From assembly GCA_900466005.1 (NCBI GenBank), contig UEGQ01000023.1:1-38613 (forward strand): 38,613 nt of DNA. Direction: 5' to 3'. The translations under genes and the position numbers were made by a program. This DNA comes from Hyphomicrobiales bacterium. GTDB taxonomy: Bacteria > Pseudomonadota > Alphaproteobacteria > Rhizobiales > Rhizobiaceae. Shown piece by piece: positions 33,375 to 38,613 of this stretch (positions are counted from its first letter, which is position 1; each line of letters starts with the position of its first letter). The notes beneath the pieces are model-generated. The model was not told the DNA's origin. It saw nothing but the letters and a program-made list of their open reading frames with translations, and made no database searches.

Positions 33375-33390
33375 GGGGTAGAGTTGGGTA
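33375..33390. promoter_or_regulatory. TGGGTA tandem element, site C
   Basis: GGGGTAGAGTTGGGTA, 14 of 16 identical to site B, same orientation, with the second box complete. It lies 115 bp upstream of the lrgA-like ATG and 233 bp from site B. The 33.03-33.50 kb gap holds no gene I can support; besides sites B and C it should carry both divergent promoters. Confidence 0.58.
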
Positions 33391-33504
33391 AGCAGTCGTT
33401 ATTGATGGACGAGCTCTTTCTTCGAAGTCTTGCAGGAACATGACCCTCCGTTTAATCGCGAGCACGTGAGCTTCAATACTGCTCTTTAGCGAGGAGAGGC
33501 ACGA

Positions 33505-33879
33505 ATGCTTCTGGGAACTACCGTGTTAATCGTTTTCCAGCTGGCAGGTGAGATAGCGGCCTATTTCATTGGTGGAATGATACCTGGCCCTGTCATCGGC
33601 ATGGTTCTGATCGCGGTCGTCCTCGCGTTTTCAGCGCGAATGGGCTTTTTGCGAGCCGCGACCGAGAAGACCTGTGACACCTCTAAACTTGTTTTGGCTA
33701 ACCTCGGCCTGCTCTTTGTTCCGGCGGGGGTTGGCATTGTGAAACACGTCGATCTGATACTCGCTAGAGGCCCCGCTCTCGTCGCTGTTGTCATCCTGTC
33801 CACAACGATCACCCTCATTGTCACGGTATGGGTTTTCCTGCTTGTAAAACGTCTCACGGAAGGGTCGCCACATGACTAA
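33505..33879 (+). CDS. lrgA: LrgA/CidA-family membrane protein
   Basis: A 124-residue protein with four predicted helices: GTTVLIVFQLAGEIAAYFIG, PGPVIGMVLIAVVLAF, a LGLLFVPAGVGIV helix typical of the family, and a C-terminal helix. CidA/LrgA proteins were described as holin-like, but LrgAB-type pairs also move pyruvate or glycolate/glycerate-type acids. GAGGAGAGG lies upstream of the ATG. Its frame overlaps the lrgB-like gene by 8 bp. Divergent from the transporter operon, sharing an intergenic region with two TGGGTA elements. Confidence 0.9.
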   Translation: MLLGTTVLIVFQLAGEIAAYFIGGMIPGPVIGMVLIAVVLAFSARMGFLRAATEKTCDTSKLVLANLGLLFVPAGVGIVKHVDLILARGPALVAVVILSTTITLIVTVWVFLLVKRLTEGSPHD

Positions 33880-34570
33880 GGGGCTCTGGGTCTATCTCGC
33901 CACGTCACCACTCATCTGGCTTGCCGGAACATTGGCCACCTGGCTTGCAGCGACGAGGCTGTCTTCGATGTATCCCCGTAACCCCTTCCTGAACCCAACC
34001 CTAGTATCAATCACTGCAATCGCAGCGACGCTCGGATTTCTCGGTATCGACTATGACAGATACTTCGACGGCGCTCAGTTCGTTCACTTCCTCCTTGGTC
34101 CCGCTACCGTTGCATTAGGTATCCCACTCTTCGAAAAGCTCGCACTGGTGAAAAGCAGCCTATTGCCGATGGCATGTGCTCTTTTCGTCGGCAGCCTGAC
34201 GGCCGTCGGGTCGACTGTGGCCTTGTGCTACATCTTAGGTTTTCCAACCGATCTGACTGCATCACTAGCGCCCAAATCCACGACGGCGGCCGTTGCCATG
34301 GCCATTTCTTCCGCGTTGCACGGCGACCCGGCGCTCACGGCAGGTGTTGTGGTTCTAACGGGCATCTTTGGCGCAATTATCGTCACCCCGTTGATGAACG
34401 CCATGAAGATTAGCGATTATCGGGCTCGAGGATTTTCTGTTGGTCTGGCTTCCCACGGCATTGGGACGGCGAGAGCTTTTGCAGTCGATCCGGTAGCGGG
34501 CCTGTTTTCAGGGATTGCCATGGGATTGAACGCAGTAGTCACCTCACTAATCGTGCACGCGTTTTTTTGA
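33872..34570 (+). CDS. lrgB: LrgB/CidB-family membrane protein
   Basis: A 232-residue protein with about six or seven predicted helices. Family parts are YPRNPFLNPTLVSI, HFLLGPATVALGIPLFEKL, LAPKSTTAAVAMAIS and the C-terminal GLASHGIGTARAFAVDP. The PKSTTAAVA and SHGIGTARA segments are the strongly conserved core of LrgB and of plant PLGG1, a glycolate/glycerate transporter. It acts with LrgA in the inner membrane. Given the neighbours, export or uptake of a small hydroxy or keto acid is more likely than cell lysis. Confidence 0.92.
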   Translation: MTKGLWVYLATSPLIWLAGTLATWLAATRLSSMYPRNPFLNPTLVSITAIAATLGFLGIDYDRYFDGAQFVHFLLGPATVALGIPLFEKLALVKSSLLPMACALFVGSLTAVGSTVALCYILGFPTDLTASLAPKSTTAAVAMAISSALHGDPALTAGVVVLTGIFGAIIVTPLMNAMKISDYRARGFSVGLASHGIGTARAFAVDPVAGLFSGIAMGLNAVVTSLIVHAFF

Positions 34571-34721
34571 CGAGAGACGTTCTCACACCTTGGGATAAAA
34601 TCGCTCAGGTAACGCGACAGCGCTTTGTGTTGCGAGGGTTTGGTTAGATTTTTAGGACACGATCTTCGTCGCTTCAGCTCCCGCACCATTGAGCCTGATA
34701 AAGCCTTGAGTCACAAGTAAG

Positions 34722-34748
34722 CGCCTTGAGCGGAATCGAACTCTCGAC
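34722..34748 (-). repeat. T-arm-like boundary repeat, copy 4
   Basis: CGCCTTGAGCGGAATCGAAC and seven more bases; 24 of 27 identical to copy 2. It lies between the lrgB end and the nucleotidyltransferase-fold gene. No tRNA body follows on the minus strand. Confidence 0.45.
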
Positions 34749-34811
34749 ACCACGTTTGCTTTCGCCACTTCGAATCAAATCAACTCCTTGGCTTTCGAAG
34801 CGGACGACAGC

Positions 34812-35906
34812 CTATTCTCCAAACGGAAGTTCAATTTCTTCGCGGTTTTTCTTTGCCCCCTCGATCAGGACTGTCTTAAACCGCTCGGCATCTTGTGCCG
34901 GCAGCATTCCCGCCCCGGTTCGTATACCTTCCTGCCACGCAGGTCCGCGCTCCCAAGCTTCGTTGTAGACTAGCGCCAGGTCGGCGGATCGCCTCGTCTG
35001 CTGCAGGGCTTCAAAGAGCAGCGCAGCTTGACGAATGTCCTTGTCTCGCTTCGCCGGCCCCTGCCCGTCAGTTTGTCGGCGGCTGGCGACGATGAGCTTG
35101 TGGACCGCATACCGGGACGGATCAGGGACGACGACTGGGACACCGCTTCGGTGGAGCAGCATCGTCCTGACTGGATCCCTGATGAGGAAGTCGAGAAAGC
35201 GCAGCGGATCCGCGCTGGCACCGCCGAGGGCGGGCATCTTCGCCGGCTGGTCGATGTAGTCGTCCGAACCACGGTTCGACGTCAGGAATTCAACCCGGTA
35301 GCCGTCGGCATTCTGGAACGCCGACGAGGCCGCGGATCCTGATCGATGGGGAACTGGCCGGAAGCTGGCGTCGACGCCCTGCAGCAGTTCAATGATCGGA
35401 GGCAGGCTGTCTTCAACCTCCCGGCTGATGGCATAGTCCTGGGCGATGTCCGCATCGCCGGTCAGGATCGCAGCCATGGGAAGGCGGACGCCCAGCAGTC
35501 CTGAATAGCACTGGAAGGCCACCGTGCCGATGAGAACACCCCGGAGTCGAAAGAGACCGCCGTCGGCGAGGGCCTCGACGATGTCACCCGACATGGCGTC
35601 AGGGGCGATCATCCCGCCTTCGCGGGTCAGGGTATTTACCAAGCGCCTGCGAGCGCGTAAATCGTTCTTGTCCCGCTTATGATCAGCGACGCGCTGCGAT
35701 ATATCCGGATCGTCGGCAGGACCGACGTAACGACGTTTCGTACCACCGTGTCCATCCGGGATGTCGAAGTACCAGTACTTGCGCCCCTTGATGTTTGCGG
35801 GGGTGAACCGACCCTCCGGAGGGAAATCGGCCGTCCAAGCGGCGTCGAGCGAGCGTTGACCTAGCTCGGCAAGCATCGTCTGGTACATGAGGTCAATAGA
35901 CTTCAT
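34812..35906 (-). CDS. GSU2403-type nucleotidyltransferase-fold protein
   Basis: A 364-residue protein resembling the GSU2403-type nucleotidyltransferase-fold family. The N-terminal 100 residues (LAELGQRSLDAAWTADFPPE, GRKYWYFD, RRYVGPADD) precede the NTase core: VLIGTVAFQCYSGLLGV, then TGDADIAQD with the DxD metal pair. Two further helical segments follow (RYAVHKLIVASRR). ATG 35906 is preferred: the frame runs to 36023, but that part crosses a palindrome and a boundary repeat. Function unknown; NTase folds of this sort occur in toxin or defence loci, but no partner gene is adjacent. Confidence 0.75.
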   Translation of the reverse strand: MKSIDLMYQTMLAELGQRSLDAAWTADFPPEGRFTPANIKGRKYWYFDIPDGHGGTKRRYVGPADDPDISQRVADHKRDKNDLRARRRLVNTLTREGGMIAPDAMSGDIVEALADGGLFRLRGVLIGTVAFQCYSGLLGVRLPMAAILTGDADIAQDYAISREVEDSLPPIIELLQGVDASFRPVPHRSGSAASSAFQNADGYRVEFLTSNRGSDDYIDQPAKMPALGGASADPLRFLDFLIRDPVRTMLLHRSGVPVVVPDPSRYAVHKLIVASRRQTDGQGPAKRDKDIRQAALLFEALQQTRRSADLALVYNEAWERGPAWQEGIRTGAGMLPAQDAERFKTVLIEGAKKNREEIELPFGE

Positions 35907-35921
35907 AAGCTCGGTTCCATC

Positions 35922-35950
35922 GTTATACTGTTTTTCAAAAACAGTATAAC
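35922..35950. promoter_or_regulatory. Perfect 29-nt palindrome upstream of the NTase-fold gene
   Basis: Arms 35922-35935 and 35937-35950 are exact reverse complements around a single C; the left arm is GTTATACTGTTTTT. It ends 16 bases before the ATG. Its symmetry and A/T core suit a dimeric repressor site in the promoter or leader. The CTGT/ACAG halves recall gammaproteobacterial LexA boxes, but the spacing is 9 rather than 8. Confidence 0.65.
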
Positions 35951-35990
35951 CGGCGATAGGATAGCGGGCAAGGTGAGATGGTAGTTCGAT

Positions 35991-36011
35991 CGCCTTGATG
36001 GGGATCGAACC
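35991..36011 (-). repeat. T-arm-like boundary repeat, copy 5
   Basis: CGCCTTGATGGGGATCGAAC then C; the minus strand reads GGTTCGATCCCC. It lies between the NTase-fold gene and the NIPSNAP gene. Confidence 0.42.
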
Positions 36012-36113
36012 ATGGATTCGCAATCAGTGCCCGGCCCCTGCCGCCCTTCTGGGCTCAATAGCTTCCTCCCAAGAATTCAAAGGAGCGAGTTCGTACAGAT
36101 GGTCAGCGCAGTC

Positions 36114-36842
36114 TCACCATGCGCAGAGAGACCTGACGGTCGGCGTCAGGCGCGCGCTTTCGATTGTCCGCCAGCATTGCCTATCCATCCAGGGATAGAC
36201 GTCCCTAGTCCAGATGGGGTTCTGCCGAAGGCGGTCACGGGAGGCGACCGCTCTGTCCCGATCTTCGTGACATTCGAACCAGACGAATACCGTCTCTCCC
36301 TCGCGCACTGGCAGCCGCGAAAACCCATTCCTGCTTCGTTCGGTGACAAACAAGCCATCGATCCGCGCACCGGCCTCCTGCAGGGCAGGCAGGGCATGGT
36401 CGCGGAACCGGTTGGCGAAATCCTCCTCCGTCCCGGGCGCCAGCGAGCAAGTATTCACGACCACAAGGCCTGACGCGCCCGAACGCCTTGCTTCGCCTTC
36501 TCTGACCAGATTGTGCGGAAACGGAGAGATACCGGCCGCAGGCTTCAGCAGTAGCACGTTATCGGAATTGAGCATCGTCGCATTGGCGGCCGGCCCGTGT
36601 TCCTTCCAGATTGGGCCTGAATAAAAGGTTGCCAACGCTTCGGTTCGTGCTTCCATGTCCTCGAAGGAGCGAACCCACACAAAGCAATCGGGATCGTCAA
36701 GATCACGGAACTCTCCTTCAACGCGCATGCCCAGCGCCTCCTGCGGCTCGACGAATTCCCTGTCAAACAGGCTGATCAGTGGTTCCCTCCTCTCGGGCAA
36801 AAGCCGATAGCGGCGAACCTCGAATATGGTGTGCGGGCACAT
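36114..36842 (-). CDS. NIPSNAP-family protein
   Basis: A 242-residue protein with two ferredoxin-like (ABM-type) halves. The first holds FEVRRYRLLPERREPLISLFDREF and FVWVRSFEDMEAR, read in segments, then FYSGPIWKEHGPAANATM; the second begins about residue 125 (VVNTCSLAPGTEEDF) and ends FVWFECHEDRDRAV. NIPSNAP proteins have no settled enzymatic role in bacteria. AAGGAGAG precedes the ATG. It is divergent from the TetR gene across 97 bp with clear operators, so it is the probable target of that regulator. Confidence 0.87.
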   Translation of the reverse strand: MCPHTIFEVRRYRLLPERREPLISLFDREFVEPQEALGMRVEGEFRDLDDPDCFVWVRSFEDMEARTEALATFYSGPIWKEHGPAANATMLNSDNVLLLKPAAGISPFPHNLVREGEARRSGASGLVVVNTCSLAPGTEEDFANRFRDHALPALQEAGARIDGLFVTERSRNGFSRLPVREGETVFVWFECHEDRDRAVASRDRLRQNPIWTRDVYPWMDRQCWRTIESARLTPTVRSLCAW

Positions 36843-36853
36843 GTTCTCTCCTT

Positions 36854-36896
36854 ACAGGTCAATTGTCCTGTTTATATAACGGGATGATTGACCTGT
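36854..36896. promoter_or_regulatory. TetR operators between NIPSNAP and tetR genes
   Basis: ACAGGTCAATTGTCCTGT (36854-36871) is an 18-bp palindrome with one mismatched pair. A further half-site, ATTGACCTGT (36887-36896), is the exact complement of the first arm. Between them lies AT-rich TTTATATAA, suited to a -10 box. A bound TetR dimer would control both divergent genes. Confidence 0.65.
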
Positions 36897-36939
36897 TTTG
36901 TCAAGATGCTATTGTCGAGTAAGGATCACTTGAACGCCC

Positions 36940-37554
36940 ATGACCGAAAACAAACGAACCAATGACCCCGAAGGTGTGCGTCGCCGGATTGTCGATGCCG
37001 CCTATGATGCCTTTGTCAGTCGGGGCTATCTCGCGACAGGCATGCTGGAGTTGCGCGAACGGGCCGCCGTGTCAGGCGGCGCGATGGCCCATCATTTCCC
37101 GGCAAAGCGCGACCTCGGCCTTGCGGTTATACGTGGCCGCGTGTCTGAAGCGGTGCAGCAGACATGGATCGCACCGCTTCATTCCAGCGCCGATGCGCCA
37201 ACCGCCATCGATCACATCTTCGCCAACATCATCGAAGAACTGACGCGAAATGGCGCGGTCTCCGGCTGCCCGCTCAACAACATGGCAATGGAAGTCTCGC
37301 AACATGACGCGGAAATGCGCGAAGGCCTCGATGCGGTGTTCACAATGTGGCACGAAGCGCTGTCGGCCAAGTTCGAGACCGATGTGGAAAGACAACGCGT
37401 CACCGGGATCAATCCGACGGGGCTCGCAACGCTTGTGATCGCGGCCTATTCCGGGGCCATGGCGATGGCGAAGACCCACCAGGATGCCGGTCCGCTTGTC
37501 GACTGCCGCACGGAATTGGCGGCATTGCTTGCGGCCAAGTATGCATCGCGTTGA
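36940..37554 (+). CDS. TetR/AcrR-family transcriptional regulator
   Basis: A 204-residue repressor. The N-terminal HTH (RRRIVDAAYDAFVSRGYLAT, then RAAVSGGAMAHHFPAKRDLG) covers residues 14-62. The C-terminal ligand domain has a Cys in SGCPLNNMAMEVS, a segment common in the YcdC/TetR_C_11-type regulators that sense reactive electrophiles. AAGGA lies upstream, somewhat far from the ATG. It likely represses the divergent NIPSNAP gene and itself. Ligand unknown. Confidence 0.9.
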   Translation: MTENKRTNDPEGVRRRIVDAAYDAFVSRGYLATGMLELRERAAVSGGAMAHHFPAKRDLGLAVIRGRVSEAVQQTWIAPLHSSADAPTAIDHIFANIIEELTRNGAVSGCPLNNMAMEVSQHDAEMREGLDAVFTMWHEALSAKFETDVERQRVTGINPTGLATLVIAAYSGAMAMAKTHQDAGPLVDCRTELAALLAAKYASR

Positions 37555-38280
37555 CAAAGAGCGACTCCGATCTACCTGTCCGGAGCCCTGGTCTTTGCGC
37601 ATCGCCGACCCTCAACCAACGGCGACGACGCGATGGAGTTCGTTTTCACCGTAACAGTCGCGACAGGAGGATCTTGAACGGATTCGAACCGCCGCCCCTG
37701 AGAAAGTGCTTCAAAGAAATCAGACACATGAGCTGCGGTTATCGACTTTAATCACCCTTACTGGGCGGGTTACTCGAGTATCATGTCAATCAAGCGGGTA
37801 TGGGCTAAGAAGGCAACCGAGTCGGACGGCCGAAATCGTCCCAATGGAGCTTCTCCACGGATATGGCGATCGGGCCATAACATCCTGAAATCAGGGCAGA
37901 TGGATTCGAAAGCGAGCTGGTCCGATAAACACCAGCGAGTCGACGGTCCGGAAGTGGGAAACCGATGCCAAATGGCCGAGCGGGCCGGCACTAAGCTCCT
38001 GTCGCTTGTACCAAAGTGCGGGCTGCGGATGCTGGCGTGGCGAGGTCTCCTCGCGCGGCGTTTGAAAAGCTCGAAGCATGAGCATAATTCTCTGGTCCCG
38101 TTGCCGGTACATTTCCCATATTGAGCAAAATGACAGGTGCTGATTGCAGCAACCACTTTGCCGGTAGGATTGGGAGCCGGTTGGGGCGGTATTGATGACC
38201 CTGACGATGCCATAGGAGTGAACGCCTCGATTCCGGCGACGGCATCCCGTGAATATCAACATCTATCCCCATCGCGAAAC
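37555..38280. other. Gap without a recognised gene
   Basis: Short frames overlap on both strands. One minus-strand frame of about 120 codons ending near 37891 has some protein-like composition but no ribosome site or motif I know. A T-arm-like repeat lies near the left end. I see nothing else. Confidence 0.45.
37671..37692 (-). repeat. T-arm-like boundary repeat, copy 6
   Basis: ATCTTGAACGGATTCGAACC then GC; the minus strand reads GGTTCGAATCC, the canonical T-loop. The outer stem pairs do not form. It lies 117 bases after the tetR end. Confidence 0.42.
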
Positions 38281-38325
38281 TTGCCGTGACCGGCAAATGT
38301 GCTATATGTAGTTACGTACCTACAT
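38281..38325 (+). promoter_or_regulatory. Promoter and operator of the Phd/VapC operon
   Basis: TTGCCG (38281-38286) and TATATG (38303-38308) are 16 bp apart. From 38306 to 38325 runs an almost perfect 20-bp palindrome (ATGTAGTTACGTACCTACAT, one mismatched pair), overlapping the -10 box. This is the expected site for Phd/YefM autorepression. Confidence 0.6.
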
Positions 38326-38336
38326 TGGAGTGCGCG

Positions 38337-38591
38337 ATGACCGTCACAACACTTTCGAGCCGCGAGCTCAACCATGATGTCAGCAGCGCCAAGAAGGCGG
38401 CACAGAGCGGACCTGTGATCATCACAGATCGCGGCAGGCCCTCGCATGTCCTGATGACCTATGAGGAGTTCGAGCGCCTCTCCGGAACGCGTCGCAGCCT
38501 TACTGCTGCTCTTTCCATGCCGGGTCTGTCCGACATCGAGTTTGCGCCCACACGGATCGCCATCAAACCTCGCGAGGTCGACCTGTCTTGA
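38337..38591 (+). CDS. Phd/YefM-family antitoxin
   Basis: An 84-residue antitoxin. The N-terminal Phd fold is clear: TTLSSRELNHDVSSAKKAAQ, then GPVIITDRGRPSHVLMTYEEFERL. The C-terminus (DIEFAPTRIAIKPREVDLS) would neutralise the toxin. ATG 38337 has GGAG six bases upstream and starts the conserved domain; an ATG 51 nt earlier lies in the promoter. Its stop overlaps the start of the toxin gene. Confidence 0.9.
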   Translation: MTVTTLSSRELNHDVSSAKKAAQSGPVIITDRGRPSHVLMTYEEFERLSGTRRSLTAALSMPGLSDIEFAPTRIAIKPREVDLS

Positions 38592-38613
38592 CCTTCCTCC
38601 TGGATACCAATGT
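38588..38613 (+). CDS. VapC-like PIN-domain toxin, cut by window end
   Basis: Starting at a TTG that overlaps the antitoxin stop (TTGA), the first codons read (M)TFLLDTNV, the classic N-terminus of VapC/FitB PIN ribonucleases with the first catalytic Asp. Only eight full codons are visible. Confidence 0.75.

Noticed and set aside
23560..33504. Sigma-54 (-24/-12) promoters upstream of the Tm-1-like, binding-protein and lrgA genes
   Set aside because: I found no TGGCAC-N5-TTGC match with the right GG-GC spacing in these gaps, in keeping with the missing GAFTGA of the regulator.
35922..35950. LexA (SOS) box
   Set aside because: The half-sites resemble the gammaproteobacterial box but the spacing is 9, and alphaproteobacterial LexA uses a different direct-repeat motif.
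18805..37692. Possible tRNA genes suggested by T-loop-like sequences
   Set aside because: No copy has a D-arm, anticodon arm, paired T-stem or matching acceptor stem in the neighbouring 80 bases, so they are annotated as repeats.
37891..38262. A 123-codon minus-strand frame before the Phd antitoxin
   Set aside because: No ribosome-binding site, no motif, and several overlapping frames of similar length in the same stretch; evidence is too thin for a gene.
1..38613. CRISPR array, rRNA genes, replication origin or integrase gene
   Set aside because: No regularly spaced repeats, rRNA sequence, repABC-type genes or tyrosine/serine recombinase motifs were seen in the window.

Overview
The window looks like an accessory catabolic region, plausibly on a large plasmid or chromid, of an alphaproteobacterium of the Rhizobiales (Rhizobium/Ensifer/Shinella-like). 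Support comes from the GC-rich coding style, two complete CUT1-type sugar ABC transporters, scattered dehydrogenases, plasmid-type toxin-antitoxin pairs and decayed genes between modules. The genus is inferred from gene style only; there is no rRNA or housekeeping marker.

Layout. 1-1511: decayed DNA, with a broken TauE/SafE-type permease on the minus strand, an IS630-like transposase scrap, and a stretch with no gene I recognise. 1512-17125: a catabolic block with an N-acyl-D-amino-acid deacylase, an unfamiliar TIM-barrel-like protein, an ornithine cyclodeaminase-family (iminosuccinate-reductase-like) enzyme, an SDR, a uronate-dehydrogenase-like epimerase-fold enzyme, a CUT1 transporter (binding protein, two permeases, ATPase), a D-threonine/hydroxyaspartate aldolase-like PLP enzyme, an M81 (MlrC) metallopeptidase, a LysR regulator and an aldehyde dehydrogenase. 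Together they suggest uptake and breakdown of a compound joining a sugar-like and a D-amino-acid or amide part. 17899-18768: a DUF1778/GNAT (TacA-TacT type) toxin-antitoxin pair with promoter and operator. 18944-19592: a GlcG-like protein beside the C-terminal stump of malate synthase G.

19781-34570 is the most unusual part. A minus-strand operon encodes a second CUT1 transporter, a ribokinase-family kinase, an SDR, a HAD-IIA phosphatase and a regulator. The regulator fuses a PEP-hydrolase-like TIM barrel to a degenerate NtrC-type AAA+ domain (no GAFTGA, no acidic Walker B) and a Fis-type HTH. Next to it are a convergent half-barrel paralogue, a Tm-1-like/UPF0261 gene, a stand-alone PEP-hydrolase-like barrel and a flavoprotein oxidoreductase. 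A 16-bp element with two TGGGTA boxes one helical turn apart occurs three times: once upstream of the Tm-1-like operon and twice between the transporter operon and a divergent lrgAB pair. I infer a regulon for an unidentified sugar- or polyol-derived substrate, with the barrel-fused protein as regulator and LrgAB as a possible small-carboxylate transporter.

34812-38613: a GSU2403-type nucleotidyltransferase-fold gene with a perfect 29-nt palindrome upstream, a NIPSNAP gene divergent from a TetR regulator with shared operators, and a Phd/YefM antitoxin running into a VapC-like toxin cut by the window end. From 17.8 kb onward, most module boundaries carry a short tRNA T-arm-like repeat (six copies, all in one orientation), which suggests assembly by insertion or recombination.
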